Assembly (NCBI GenBank): GCA_045631465.1
Contig: JAZQUV010000018.1
Location: 1-64,000 of the forward strand
DNA length: 64,000 bases
Reading direction: 5' to 3'
Source: Aphodosoma sp045631465
GTDB taxonomy: Bacteria > Bacteroidota > Bacteroidia > Bacteroidales > Paludibacteraceae
Below, piece by piece: positions 8,525-17,231 of this stretch. Under the pieces are notes generated by a model that had not been told where the DNA came from, searched no databases, and saw nothing but the letters and a program-made list of their open reading frames with translations. The translations under genes were made by a program, and so were the position numbers. The stretch's first letter is position 1. Every line of letters begins with the position of its first letter.

Positions 8525-8590
8525 ACATACTATAAACATACTATAAATATAGGATAAATATACTATAAACATACTATAAATATACTATAC
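8525..8590. repeat. 11-bp phased repeat, six units
   Basis: Six consecutive 11-bp units (acatactataa and the variants atataggataa, atatactataa) lie upstream of pstS. About 60 bp (8541-8601) match 14960-15020 almost exactly. Read on the minus strand, each unit is TTATAGT plus 4 bp, the same 7+4 spacing as a Pho box. Whether it binds a regulator is unknown. Confidence 0.85.
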
Positions 8591-8607
8591 AGCAATCCTC
8601 AGAATAC

Positions 8608-9624
8608 TTATAAACCAAAATAACAACTTACGTATGCCATATACTTATTCTCTCCTTCCTTTGGTATAGTCATCCTAAAGTTAGGTGCCACTTTCACATA
8701 CTTACCCAATTTCACCTGTGCACCTGCTATCACTGCCATTTCATCTTTTGCTGCATTCCAACCGTCATTCGATGTCAACATATCCCAACGGGCATATACA
8801 TCTACTATTTTATGCGCTTTAACTGAGCCATACACCGAGCATCCCAACTGATTTCTATGCTCTACGTTGCCTGAATTCTGCATCATAGCAAACTCTCCGC
8901 CCAACGAAAACCTCTTATTCTTATACCCCACAAATGCTGCATAGTTATACACATCCAATTTACCCTCTGCCGTAGCATCATTCAACCCTCCATATAGTCT
9001 AACCGACAATCCTTCAACTGGCATAAATGTCAATCCCAATCCATACTGAAATCCCAAATCACCTTGCACTTTCTTATAACCCTCGCCATTGGTCATAATC
9101 ACATCTGCCGACACCCAATCTGCAAATTTATATGCCACCATCAAACCCAAATCTGCGCTGCTACCAAATTTATATTGGTCCTGAAACGACTTATAAATAT
9201 AGCGGTAACCCCAAAACTTCTCTTGCATATTGAATTGCGTGGTCGAAATCATACCTCCTGTCAATGTCAATCCTTCATATTTCCAACTCACTTGCGCATT
9301 CTTAATATATGCCACATAATGATAATCATCCACCTCACTAGGTTTTCCAATATCCATCACGGCTTTCAATTCCAATCCTTTTCCCAACGAATACTGATAC
9401 CCCAAATACGTTCTATCCAACTGAAACCCGCATTTCGATACGCCATTCTGCATCGTCATGTTGTAATTAGCAAATACCGAAACAATCGCCTTCCCTTTTG
9501 GTTCTACTTCCATAGCCACATTCTCCTTCGAGTCACCCTTCTTTGTAACTACCGAATCCATGGCCATAACATTTACCGACATAGCAGCCATAAACACTGC
9601 TAAAACAATTTTAATCTTTTTCAT
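8608..9624 (-). CDS. Outer-membrane porin (phosphate-regulon paralogue 1)
   Basis: A 338-residue predicted outer-membrane beta-barrel with an N-terminal signal peptide (MKKIKIVLAVFMAAMSVNVMA). Alternating aromatic strands run throughout, for example KFWGYRYIYKSFQDQYKFG, and the C-terminal strand is YMAYVSCYFGL. It is a paralogue of the product of 9921-10913; the central third is identical residue for residue over about 49 positions. Its place directly before pstS and behind a Pho-box-like promoter suggests phosphate or anion uptake across the outer membrane. Similarity to OprP/OprO-type porins is inferred from context; no ligand residues were identified. No terminator separates it from pstS. 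Confidence 0.8.
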   Translation of the reverse strand: MKKIKIVLAVFMAAMSVNVMAMDSVVTKKGDSKENVAMEVEPKGKAIVSVFANYNMTMQNGVSKCGFQLDRTYLGYQYSLGKGLELKAVMDIGKPSEVDDYHYVAYIKNAQVSWKYEGLTLTGGMISTTQFNMQEKFWGYRYIYKSFQDQYKFGSSADLGLMVAYKFADWVSADVIMTNGEGYKKVQGDLGFQYGLGLTFMPVEGLSVRLYGGLNDATAEGKLDVYNYAAFVGYKNKRFSLGGEFAMMQNSGNVEHRNQLGCSVYGSVKAHKIVDVYARWDMLTSNDGWNAAKDEMAVIAGAQVKLGKYVKVAPNFRMTIPKEGENKYMAYVSCYFGL

Positions 9625-9699
9625 AACTTTAAAACTAATAAATTTAACAAATCCAATAGTAAATTCCGAGCTCTAAAAATTACCATCTCTTTTCGACTG

Positions 9700-9735
9700 C
9701 AAAATTACTGCCCAAATATTACAACACTATTACAA
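9700..9735 (-). promoter_or_regulatory. Pho-box-like promoter of porin 1 (and possibly pstSCAB)
   Basis: On the minus strand the -7 element TAATTTTG lies at 9700-9707. Exactly 10 bp upstream is TTGTAAT-AGTG-TTGTAAT (9718-9735), a perfect 7-bp direct repeat with 11-bp period. The box takes the place of a -33 element, as expected for a PhoB-activated promoter. Confidence 0.75.
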
Positions 9736-9782
9736 AGCAATTAAGAAACAATGAAAGAATAATAACAAAACTAATACAAAAA

Positions 9783-9816
9783 AAGATGGAACTACCCAAT
9801 CGGATAGTTCCATCTT
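9783..9816 (-). terminator. Hairpin terminator after porin 2
   Basis: aagatggaacta and tagttccatctt form a perfect 12-bp stem around a 10-base loop, followed on the minus strand by a run of seven T. It ends the transcript of the porin at 9921-10913 and separates it from porin 1. Confidence 0.92.
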
Positions 9817-9839
9817 GTATTTAACGCCAATTATATCAA

Positions 9840-9918
9840 ACTCAAATTAATTTATAATTGTGCATTATGAACCGAAAGTCTTTGAACCTTTAGGTGAAAA
9901 AATTATGAATTGTGCATT
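9840..9918. repeat. Intergenic copies of the AATTGTGCATTATGAA unit
   Basis: ataattgtgcattatgaa and attatgaattgtgcattg occur here between the porin 2 stop codon and its terminator. The same units appear at the 5-prime end of the DAHP synthase gene near 45826-45858, where one of them forms the start codon. Confidence 0.6.
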
Positions 9919-9920
9919 GA

Positions 9921-10913
9921 CTAAAGTCCAAAATAGCAACTCACATATGCCATATATTTATTCTCACCACCTACTCTAGGCATCGCCATCCTAAAGTTTG
10001 GCGCCACCTTCACATACTTACCCAATTTCACCTGTGCACCTGCTATCACGGCCATTTCATCCTTCTTGGCATAATCACTATTCAACGAATTCAACCAATC
10101 ATATCTCGCATATACATCCACAATCTTATGCGCCTTAATCGAACCGTACACTGAGCATCCCAATTTATCATCTCCAAATACATTCTTCGTATTTTGCATC
10201 ATATCAAACTCTGCTCCGAGTGAGAATCTATCGCACTTATACCCAACAAATGCTGCATAGTTATACACATCCGATTTACCCTCTGCCGTAGCATCATTCA
10301 ATCCGCCATATAGTCTAACCGACAATCCTTCAACTGGCATAAACGTCAATCCCAATCCATACTGAAAACCCATATCTCCTTGTATCTTCTTATACCCCTC
10401 GCCGTTGGTCATAATCGCATCTGCCGACACCCAATCTGCAAATTTATATGCCACCATCAAACCCAAATCTGCGCTACTTCCAAATTTATATTGGTCTTGA
10501 AACGATTTATATATGTAGCGATAGCCCCAAAACTTCTCTTGCATATTGAATTGCGTGGTCGAAATCATACCTCCCGACAGTGTCAATCCTTTATATTTCC
10601 AACTCACTTGTGCATTTTTCAAATATGCCACATAGTGATAATCATTCACCGAATCCAATCGCCCAACATCCAACACTGCCTTCAACTCCACGCCATGTCC
10701 CAACGAATACTGATACCCCACATACGACCTATCTAGCACGAAACCACACTTCGTCACTCCCGACTGCACATCCATCCCCAACCCTGCAAACACAGTGATT
10801 ATAGCCTTCCCCTTAGGCTCTACTTTCTTCACCGCAACCGAATCTTGCGCACAAACCACTCCTCCCATCACAACCATCAACACCAATGTCAAAATAAATC
10901 TTACGTTCTTCAT
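9921..10913 (-). CDS. Outer-membrane porin (phosphate-regulon paralogue 2)
   Basis: A 330-residue beta-barrel porin with signal peptide MKNVRFILTLVLMVVMGGVVCA and C-terminal strand YMAYVSCYFGL. It is a tandem paralogue of the gene at 8608-9624. The middle (MISTTQFNMQEKFWG onward) and much of the C-terminal half are nearly identical, while the N-terminus and some loops differ, which suggests tandem duplication with gene conversion. Its own Pho-box-like promoter (10958-10993) and its own terminator (9783-9816) make it a monocistronic member of the same proposed phosphate regulon. Substrate is inferred from context only. Confidence 0.8.
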   Translation of the reverse strand: MKNVRFILTLVLMVVMGGVVCAQDSVAVKKVEPKGKAIITVFAGLGMDVQSGVTKCGFVLDRSYVGYQYSLGHGVELKAVLDVGRLDSVNDYHYVAYLKNAQVSWKYKGLTLSGGMISTTQFNMQEKFWGYRYIYKSFQDQYKFGSSADLGLMVAYKFADWVSADAIMTNGEGYKKIQGDMGFQYGLGLTFMPVEGLSVRLYGGLNDATAEGKSDVYNYAAFVGYKCDRFSLGAEFDMMQNTKNVFGDDKLGCSVYGSIKAHKIVDVYARYDWLNSLNSDYAKKDEMAVIAGAQVKLGKYVKVAPNFRMAMPRVGGENKYMAYVSCYFGL

Positions 10914-10957
10914 ATCTCAATTATTCTTATAAAAATTCAACATTAACAAATCGACTA

Positions 10958-10993
10958 CAAAGATACACAACTTATATTACAAAACCATTACAA
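10958..10993 (-). promoter_or_regulatory. Pho-box-like promoter of porin 2
   Basis: On the minus strand the -7 element TATCTTTG is at 10958-10965, and exactly 10 bp upstream lies TTGTAAT-GGTT-TTGTAAT (10976-10993). The geometry is identical to porin 1 and 1 bp different from phoB. Confidence 0.75.
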
Positions 10994-11018
10994 AATCAAA
11001 AAAATTTCATCTATATAC

Positions 11019-11060
11019 AAAAAAGCGACGCCTGCCACATCAGCATGCATCGCTTTTTCG
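11019..11060 (-). terminator. Hairpin terminator after the Omp85-like gene
   Basis: aaaagcgacgc and gcatcgctttt pair (one G-T wobble) around a GC-containing loop. On the minus strand a T-run follows. It lies just beyond the stop codon at 11070. Confidence 0.85.
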
Positions 11061-11069
11061 TTATTTATT

Positions 11070-12548
11070 TTAGAACAAATACCCCATTTTAATATAGAAA
11101 TTTGCCCACTTAGCATTATCTTGTTTATCTAGTGCCATTGCCCAATCCACCGACAACACAAAGTTTTCATTCATCGCCACTTTCAATCCCACACCGGTTG
11201 ACATATGTGGCATATAGACTAAAGAGTTATCTAAATTACCCTCTTCATCAAGCACAAAATAATCTCCCAAACCTCGTTTCATTGGGTCACTATCCACCGC
11301 ATACGCAGCTTTCACTGCCTCAAAATCCAACTCGTATGGCTGTGTTATCAATCCTAAATCAAAGAATGGTGCCAAACCTATATAAAAATGTTGTCTACCT
11401 ATATCAAACTTCGCCACCTTAGCACGCAACTCTACATTGGCATAAGCAAAACCATTTGCCAAAATACGATTACGCATAATGCCTCGCAACGAGTTCGCTC
11501 CACCTAATCCTTCATACATAACGCGCTGTATAAACAACGTATTAAGATAGGTATTCATATAGAATGGCGACTTACCTGCAACATTATTCTGTGTACCAAG
11601 TCGATATGCAAATGTCACTCGGTCGCGATACACTGGCACATAATGACGGAAATTGAAGTTAAATTGCAAATGGTTATATCCTGCAGCTGCTTGCTGACCA
11701 TACTTGGCATTAAATGCTGCGGTATAAGTCAAAAATGCGTCGGCATATATCCCCTTGGTCGGACATGTTCTTTGGTCGCGACTGTCATATGTTACACCTG
11801 CTCGTAGGTATGGATGCCATCCGCCTTTTGCTTCATTCGGATTTATCAATCCCCACTTCTCATATTTTTCATACAATCCCTCTACCTGGTCATTCATTGC
11901 TTTTTGGTCTGCTAGCGGAATATTTGGGTCATACTCTTTCTTTCCATTGAGCATATCTATATCACACTCATCAATCATATATCCCAACACTCCAACTCCT
12001 GCATTCCACTTGATATTTTTCCATATCGTTCCCTCCATATCTGCCGCAAAACGGAATATATCTCGCTTATATTTATAGAATGCGCGCGATTGATACTGGC
12101 TCACATCTCCCATCTTGCTTTGGTCCTTCTTCCATTTATGGAAATCTTGGTCATACACCGATTGATAACCGTTATAACCATAAAAGTCACACATCGCATC
12201 TGGCTGATAAGTAGCATCCAATGTCAAGCGATGTTTTGGTATCAAATACTTACTATCATAGTTCACACGAAATATACCATAATTCTTAGTCGTATATGCT
12301 GCCTCGGCATAAATCGAGTGAATATACTCAGGATACTGCGACCCGTCTCCATAATAATATATATTGGCTAATGCCCCTCCCTGAAATCCTAAATCTGCAT
12401 CAAATGCTACCGATGGAAGTGCTCCAAAATTCCAACCTTTTTTTATCTTTCGTCCTAAAGAGTCGGTCTCTTGCACCTTCTCTTTTTTCTCTGCCTGCAT
12501 CGACATTGCCATCAATGCCGCAAATATTAATACGAGATAACGTTTCAT
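11070..12548 (-). CDS. Omp85/BamA-like outer-membrane beta-barrel protein
   Basis: A protein of about 492 residues with a signal peptide (MKRYLVLIFAALMAMSMQA) and a C-terminal barrel ending in YIKMGYLF, a typical aromatic-terminal strand. The segments YEGLGGANSLRGIMRNRILANG (the conserved RGY/RGF-like loop of Omp85 barrels) and YDSRDQRTCPTKGIYAD (the D-R-x-x-P-x-x-G region) support a BamA/TamA-type surface-antigen fold. No POTRA domains are evident. An ATG at 12560 also exists but abuts the previous stop codon; the start at 12548 gives a clean signal peptide. It is last in an operon with a DUF819 protein and an acyltransferase. Its function is not known. Confidence 0.82.
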   Translation of the reverse strand: MKRYLVLIFAALMAMSMQAEKKEKVQETDSLGRKIKKGWNFGALPSVAFDADLGFQGGALANIYYYGDGSQYPEYIHSIYAEAAYTTKNYGIFRVNYDSKYLIPKHRLTLDATYQPDAMCDFYGYNGYQSVYDQDFHKWKKDQSKMGDVSQYQSRAFYKYKRDIFRFAADMEGTIWKNIKWNAGVGVLGYMIDECDIDMLNGKKEYDPNIPLADQKAMNDQVEGLYEKYEKWGLINPNEAKGGWHPYLRAGVTYDSRDQRTCPTKGIYADAFLTYTAAFNAKYGQQAAAGYNHLQFNFNFRHYVPVYRDRVTFAYRLGTQNNVAGKSPFYMNTYLNTLFIQRVMYEGLGGANSLRGIMRNRILANGFAYANVELRAKVAKFDIGRQHFYIGLAPFFDLGLITQPYELDFEAVKAAYAVDSDPMKRGLGDYFVLDEEGNLDNSLVYMPHMSTGVGLKVAMNENFVLSVDWAMALDKQDNAKWANFYIKMGYLF

Positions 12549-12560
12549 AATACTAATCAT

Positions 12561-13730
12561 TTATCGTAATACCCAAGCCAACAAAGCACCTAAATAAGTA
12601 CCTATAGCATAGCCTACTAATCCAACTACAATACCCGATATGAGCACTTTTTTGTTCTTCATTGCGCCTGCAATAGGTGGCACAAATGGTGGCGAACACA
12701 ACAATCCTACTTGACATACGCAGAACAAATCGCCACTCACTTTTGCTATTCTACACAATATCAAGTGCAATATTGCCGACACTCCTATAATCCAAAGCAC
12801 GAATCCGCCTACATACCACGAACCTCCATTCACACTATGAATATTGAACATCGACGCCACTATCACACTGAAAACCAAGATAAAGAACATACCCAACTCA
12901 AATGTTTTTGGCAATTCTCTCACTTTTTTAAAGAACGATGCTATAATCGACAACGTGGTGATTGTCAATATCACTACCAATTCATTCAATGTGCCTGTGG
13001 TCAATAACGCCAAACCTGCACCGATTCCGAGAAATACTACACTCAACCCGAATCCTTTCAACATACCAATCAGATTCTGCTTCTTAAACATATCGTGATA
13101 ATTCTCCACATCGGCGGTTTGTATGTTGTCTTCGTCTTTACGACCTCTACATGTCACATCTTTATAAGGCAACAACTTACGGAAAATCTTAAAACCACCA
13201 CCCAACAAAAAGAATATATAAGGTGTAGTAACTACCATCTGAAATGCCAACACTATTGCCATCACCGATTTATCCACTCCGAGCGACACTCCAAGAGCAT
13301 TAAAATTCATCGTACCGCCTGTGTAGATACCTGCCATCATACCTGCCACTTTATCTGCTTCTGGCACATAATTACGAAATATAAAATAACCCGACAACAC
13401 GGCTATTACAACTGCCAAAAGACCTGTAACCAGTGCCCATACTGTCTTTGGTAATGCCTTAGTCCACAACTTAAAGTCGCAGTTAAACAACATCAACGGG
13501 ATAGCCAATGGCACTGCCACACTCATAAGCGTTGATTGCAACTTACCGAAACTTGCAGCCACTTCTGGTGTAGCAAAGTTAAAAACTCCACACAACGAGG
13601 CTATAATCCCCACTGCGTAGGCTAATACCACAGTACCAATTTTTTGAACAACTGTCCATCTCTTAAATCCTTCTATAATCAACAAAGGAAACAAGATGTA
13701 ACATGCAAGAATAATGTATACTTTTACCAT
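12561..13730 (-). CDS. DUF819 family integral membrane protein
   Basis: A 389-residue polytopic protein with about ten to eleven hydrophobic helices. Glycine-rich re-entrant-like segments GGTMNFNALGVSLG and SPPFVPPIAGAMKNKKVLISG match my memory of the DUF819 (YjcL-like) family, which resembles secondary transporters. The substrate is unknown. The gene lies between an acyltransferase and an Omp85-like gene with short spacing (10 bp upstream), which suggests one transcript from the promoter near 14815. Confidence 0.82.
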   Translation of the reverse strand: MVKVYIILACYILFPLLIIEGFKRWTVVQKIGTVVLAYAVGIIASLCGVFNFATPEVAASFGKLQSTLMSVAVPLAIPLMLFNCDFKLWTKALPKTVWALVTGLLAVVIAVLSGYFIFRNYVPEADKVAGMMAGIYTGGTMNFNALGVSLGVDKSVMAIVLAFQMVVTTPYIFFLLGGGFKIFRKLLPYKDVTCRGRKDEDNIQTADVENYHDMFKKQNLIGMLKGFGLSVVFLGIGAGLALLTTGTLNELVVILTITTLSIIASFFKKVRELPKTFELGMFFILVFSVIVASMFNIHSVNGGSWYVGGFVLWIIGVSAILHLILCRIAKVSGDLFCVCQVGLLCSPPFVPPIAGAMKNKKVLISGIVVGLVGYAIGTYLGALLAWVLR

Positions 13731-13740
13731 AAATACTCTA

Positions 13741-14760
13741 CTATTTTATTTCATCTGGTTTGTTTAGTTTACGTGCAAGATACATATACTCTTGCAAAAA
13801 CATCCAGAATGGCAACATAATAAATAATGTAAATGGCATAAAAATCAACTGCCACACAAACTGTATCGAGGTATGAAATGCCCTATCTTTTACCAACGAA
13901 CGTATAATCAACCATGCCAACCACATCGGTGAAGTCACTGCTCCTGCCACTAATGCCAATGGCGATAAAACTACCAACAAGAAAATCAACAACCATTTCG
14001 ACATTCGATGCTTAGGAAACAAATTCAACTCTTTAGGCGGATTTTTCTTGAGCTCTTGCCAATTCTTTTCATAGTTTTCATCATCTGGCACCCACAATAT
14101 CAACTCTTGCATGCGTTTTGTAAGCTCCTCGCGCATTTCAAGAATCAATTTTGGTTGCTCCATGTCTCCTCGCTCGGCTACAAACTCTGTCACATTCATT
14201 GGCTTTCCTACATTAACCACAAGATTATCCCAGAGGTTAAACCAATCGCCATATTCCAACCCTACAGGCACAATATATATCGGCTTCTCTTTACCAAATT
14301 CTTCATTTGCACGTATCGCAATGCGGAATATACCCTTCCTCAATGGCAACAACGAGTGCTTTGCTCTATGTGTTCCCTCTGGCAAAATACAGAAAGGCAC
14401 CCCTGTGCGCAACGTATCTATCGCACGATTCTCTGTCTCATCATTCTTAAGCACCTCTCCTGCACCATCTCGCATGCGACGAATTGGCATAATCTTCAAC
14501 CAATTGAGAATCTTGGCAAACACCTTACTGCGAAACATATCAGCTCGTGCAACAAACACCTTATGATCGTCATTGATAAACAATACCGCAAGCGCATCTT
14601 GCAACGCATTAGTATGATTAGGAGCAAATATCACGGCTCCATCTGTCGGAATATTTTCCCTGCCTACATATCTAATTTGACGATATGACTTACGGAACAT
14701 CCACCTTACATAAGGAAAAAAAATACGATATCCTATATTTTCATCATATATCTGTTTCAT
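13741..14760 (-). CDS. 1-acyl-sn-glycerol-3-phosphate acyltransferase-like protein
   Basis: A membrane-associated acyltransferase of the PlsC/LPLAT superfamily, 339 residues. The catalytic HX4D motif is seen in PNHTNALQDALAV, and the second conserved motif in FCILPEGTHR. A hydrophobic hairpin of two to three helices lies at about 250-325. It probably transfers an acyl chain to a lysophosphatidate-type substrate in phospholipid synthesis, though a role on other lysolipids cannot be excluded. It is first gene of a three-gene operon; a promoter with both elements is visible 55 bases upstream. Confidence 0.86.
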   Translation of the reverse strand: MKQIYDENIGYRIFFPYVRWMFRKSYRQIRYVGRENIPTDGAVIFAPNHTNALQDALAVLFINDDHKVFVARADMFRSKVFAKILNWLKIMPIRRMRDGAGEVLKNDETENRAIDTLRTGVPFCILPEGTHRAKHSLLPLRKGIFRIAIRANEEFGKEKPIYIVPVGLEYGDWFNLWDNLVVNVGKPMNVTEFVAERGDMEQPKLILEMREELTKRMQELILWVPDDENYEKNWQELKKNPPKELNLFPKHRMSKWLLIFLLVVLSPLALVAGAVTSPMWLAWLIIRSLVKDRAFHTSIQFVWQLIFMPFTLFIMLPFWMFLQEYMYLARKLNKPDEIK

Positions 14761-14814
14761 ATTTTTCTGTCTTTAAATGTTACACTCTAGCTCTCTTAAC
14801 ATCCAAATAATTGG

Positions 14815-14845
14815 CAAAAGTACAATATTTTTTTGATATGACCAA
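14815..14845 (-). promoter_or_regulatory. Promoter of the acyltransferase operon
   Basis: On the minus strand TTG (14843-14845) and TACTTTTG (14815-14822) are separated by 20 bp, matching the Bacteroidota promoter form. Confidence 0.72.
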
Positions 14846-14943
14846 ATTTTTAACCCAAAAACTAAACTTACCCTCCTCCCACACCCACCCCCTCATCTCC
14901 TATCTACACCTCTCAACATAACCCTAACTCCGCCATACCTACA

Positions 14944-15009
14944 ACATAGGATAAATATACTATAAATATAGGATAAATATACTATAAACATACTATAAAT
15001 ATACTATAA
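14944..15009. repeat. 11-bp phased repeat, second copy (six units)
   Basis: Six 11-bp units (acataggataa, atatactataa, atataggataa and variants) lie in the same plus-strand orientation as the array at 8525-8590. The two share about 60 bp with only two or so differences, including the trailing agcaa-ccctca segment. Confidence 0.85.
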
Positions 15010-15086
15010 AGCAACCCTCACCACAATCATTCCAAAAAACCAACCAAAAAATTCCCTTATCACTTCGCAATTCACATATTTTTTTG

Positions 15087-15094
15087 TAACTTTG
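15087..15094 (+). promoter_or_regulatory. -7 promoter element of typA
   Basis: TAACTTTG lies 29 bases before the typA start codon. No good TTG is present at -33. Confidence 0.7.
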
Positions 15095-15123
15095 CAAGTT
15101 GAAATTTTTCAAGACTATAAACA

Positions 15124-16923
15124 ATGCAAAACATTAGAAATATTGCTATCATTGCACACGTCGACCATGGCAAAACTACATTGGTCGACAAGATGTTGCT
15201 TGCTGGTCAGTTGTTTCGCGAGAACCAACAAACTGGCGAACTCATGCTCGACAACAACGACCTCGAACGCGAACGCGGTATCACTATTTTGTCGAAAAAC
15301 GTATCTATCAACTACAAAGACACTAAAATTAATATCATCGACACCCCTGGTCACGCCGACTTTGGTGGCGAAGTTGAGCGCGTCCTCAACATGGCTGACG
15401 GATGCCTTCTCCTTGTCGACGCTTTCGAAGGTCCTATGCCTCAAACTCGCTTTGTTTTGCAAAAAGCCCTCCAAATCGGTCTCAAACCTATCGTTGTCAT
15501 CAATAAGGTCGACAAACCTAATTGTCGTCCCGACGAAGTACAAGAGGCTGTATTCGAACTCATGTTCAACCTTGATGCTACCGAGGAGCAACTCGACTTC
15601 CCAACTATCTATGGCTCTGCCAAAAACAATTGGATGTCAACCGATTGGAAAAATCAAACCGAAAACATTTTCCCTCTTCTCGACACTATCATCGAGCACA
15701 TCCCTGCCCCTCCTGCTTTGGAGGGCACACCTCAAATGCTCATCACTTCGCTCGACTTCTCTAGCTACGTAGGCCGTATCGCCGTTGGTCGCGTGCATCG
15801 TGGCACTCTCCGCGAAGGTCAAGACATCGCGCTCGTTAAACGCGACCGCACCGTCGTAAAACAACGCATCAAACAGTTGCAAACCTTCACCGGACTCGGT
15901 CGCACTGCTGCGCAAGAAGTCCACTCTGGCGACATCTGCGCAATCATCGGTCTCGACAATTTCGAAATTGGCGACTCTATCTGCGACATCGAAAATCCAG
16001 AACCACTCGACCCTATCGCTATCGACGAACCTACAATGTCTATGTCGTTCACCAACAACGACTCGCCTTTCTTTGGCAAAGACGGTAAATTCGTCACTTC
16101 TCGTCACATTCACGATCGTCTAATCCGCGAGTTGGACAAAAACCTTGCTCTCCGCGTAGAGAAAAATCCGGAATCTGACGTATGGCGCGTATCTGGTCGT
16201 GGCGTGCTCCACTTGTCTGTCTTGGTCGAAACTATGCGTCGCGAAGGCTACGAACTTCAAGTAGGTCAACCTCAAGTTATCACCAAAGAAATCGATGGCA
16301 CTCTCTGCGAACCTATCGAGCAACTCACTGTCAACGTTCCTGAAGAATACTCAAGCCGTATTATCGATATGGTCACTCGTCGCAAAGGCGAACTTCTCTC
16401 AATGGAAACTCAAAAAGACCGCATCCACATGGAGTTCTCTATCCCATCTCGAGGCATTATCGGCTTGCGCAACAACGTACTCACAGCATCTGCCGGCGAA
16501 GCCATCATGGCTCACCGCTTCCTCGAATATCAACCTTGGAAAGGCGACATCGAACGTCGCAACAACGGCTCTATCATCGCTATGGAATCGGGCACTGCTT
16601 TCGCCTATGCCATCGACAAACTCCAAGACCGCGGACGTTTCTTCATCTTCCCTCAAGAGAATGTATATGCTGGTCAAGTAGTTGGCGAACACAGCAAAGA
16701 GGGCGACCTCGTGGTGAATGTCACTAAATCTAAAAAACTCACCAACATGCGCGCTTCTGGTTCCGACGACAAAGTCAAACTCATCCCTCCAGTTGTCATG
16801 TCGCTCGAAGAGACTCTCGAATACATCAAAGAAGACGAATATGCCGAAATCACTCCTAACCATATTCGTATCCGCAAAATCATTCTCGACGAAACTGAAC
16901 GTAAACGCGCAAATAAAAACTAA
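15124..16923 (+). CDS. typA: Ribosome-associated GTPase TypA/BipA
   Basis: A 599-residue translational GTPase of the EF-G superfamily that helps ribosome assembly and stress adaptation. The G domain shows G1 AHVDHGKTTLVDK, G2 ERERGITI, G3 DTPGHADFGGEV and G4 NKVDKPN. Domain II and the two EF-G-like alpha/beta domains follow, and a C-terminal domain includes RGIIGLRNNVLTAS and NMRASGSDDKVKL, both hallmarks of TypA. Length is normal. The codons are C-rich as in all plus-strand genes here. It sits alone behind its own promoter. Confidence 0.97.
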   Translation: MQNIRNIAIIAHVDHGKTTLVDKMLLAGQLFRENQQTGELMLDNNDLERERGITILSKNVSINYKDTKINIIDTPGHADFGGEVERVLNMADGCLLLVDAFEGPMPQTRFVLQKALQIGLKPIVVINKVDKPNCRPDEVQEAVFELMFNLDATEEQLDFPTIYGSAKNNWMSTDWKNQTENIFPLLDTIIEHIPAPPALEGTPQMLITSLDFSSYVGRIAVGRVHRGTLREGQDIALVKRDRTVVKQRIKQLQTFTGLGRTAAQEVHSGDICAIIGLDNFEIGDSICDIENPEPLDPIAIDEPTMSMSFTNNDSPFFGKDGKFVTSRHIHDRLIRELDKNLALRVEKNPESDVWRVSGRGVLHLSVLVETMRREGYELQVGQPQVITKEIDGTLCEPIEQLTVNVPEEYSSRIIDMVTRRKGELLSMETQKDRIHMEFSIPSRGIIGLRNNVLTASAGEAIMAHRFLEYQPWKGDIERRNNGSIIAMESGTAFAYAIDKLQDRGRFFIFPQENVYAGQVVGEHSKEGDLVVNVTKSKKLTNMRASGSDDKVKLIPPVVMSLEETLEYIKEDEYAEITPNHIRIRKIILDETERKRANKN

Positions 16924-16952
16924 AAATATTTTCTCGTATCAAAAATATTTTG

Positions 16953-16960
16953 TAATTTTG
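16953..16960 (+). promoter_or_regulatory. -7 promoter element of the small membrane protein gene
   Basis: TAATTTTG lies 30 bases after the typA stop and about 70 bases before the ATG at 17030. A clear -33 TTG is lacking. Confidence 0.55.
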
Positions 16961-17029
16961 CATTCATTATAAACTCAAAACAAAGCGACAAACGAACACT
17001 TCGCTACTCGCTACTAAATATCTAAAAAT

Positions 17030-17203
17030 ATGAAAGAACTTATCAATTATCTCGGCATTATTCTTATGCTCATCGGTGTAGCAATCTTCGTTTACTACCA
17101 CTTTATGGTTATCGGCGGTGGCAATGGTTTTCTCTATGCTGGCCTTATCTGCGTATTAGGTGGTCTTTTTGCTCACATCCTCCTCAACAAACGCATCCGC
17201 TAA
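17030..17203 (+). CDS. Small two-helix membrane protein (57 residues)
   Basis: An uninterrupted frame starts at ATG 17030 with MKELINYLGIILMLIG and ends ILLNKRIR at TAA 17201-17203. Two hydrophobic helices (about 6-25 and 33-50) are joined by a short glycine-rich turn (VIGGGNG), and the C-terminus is basic, consistent with a small inner-membrane protein with cytoplasmic ends. Codon use matches the neighbours. It resembles small conserved membrane proteins often seen in Bacteroidales, but I cannot name a family or function. A putative -7 element lies upstream. Confidence 0.75.
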   Translation: MKELINYLGIILMLIGVAIFVYYHFMVIGGGNGFLYAGLICVLGGLFAHILLNKRIR

Positions 17204-17231
17204 TTTTTTTCGCATACGACCTTTTATTATA

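Larger units (their letters stand above)
14761..15123. other. Divergent intergenic region acyltransferase / typA
   Basis: This 363-bp region holds the acyltransferase promoter (14815-14845, minus), a C-rich stretch without visible signals (about 14860-14940), the 11-bp phased repeat (14944-15009) and the typA promoter (15087-15094, plus). No gene was seen. Confidence 0.7.
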
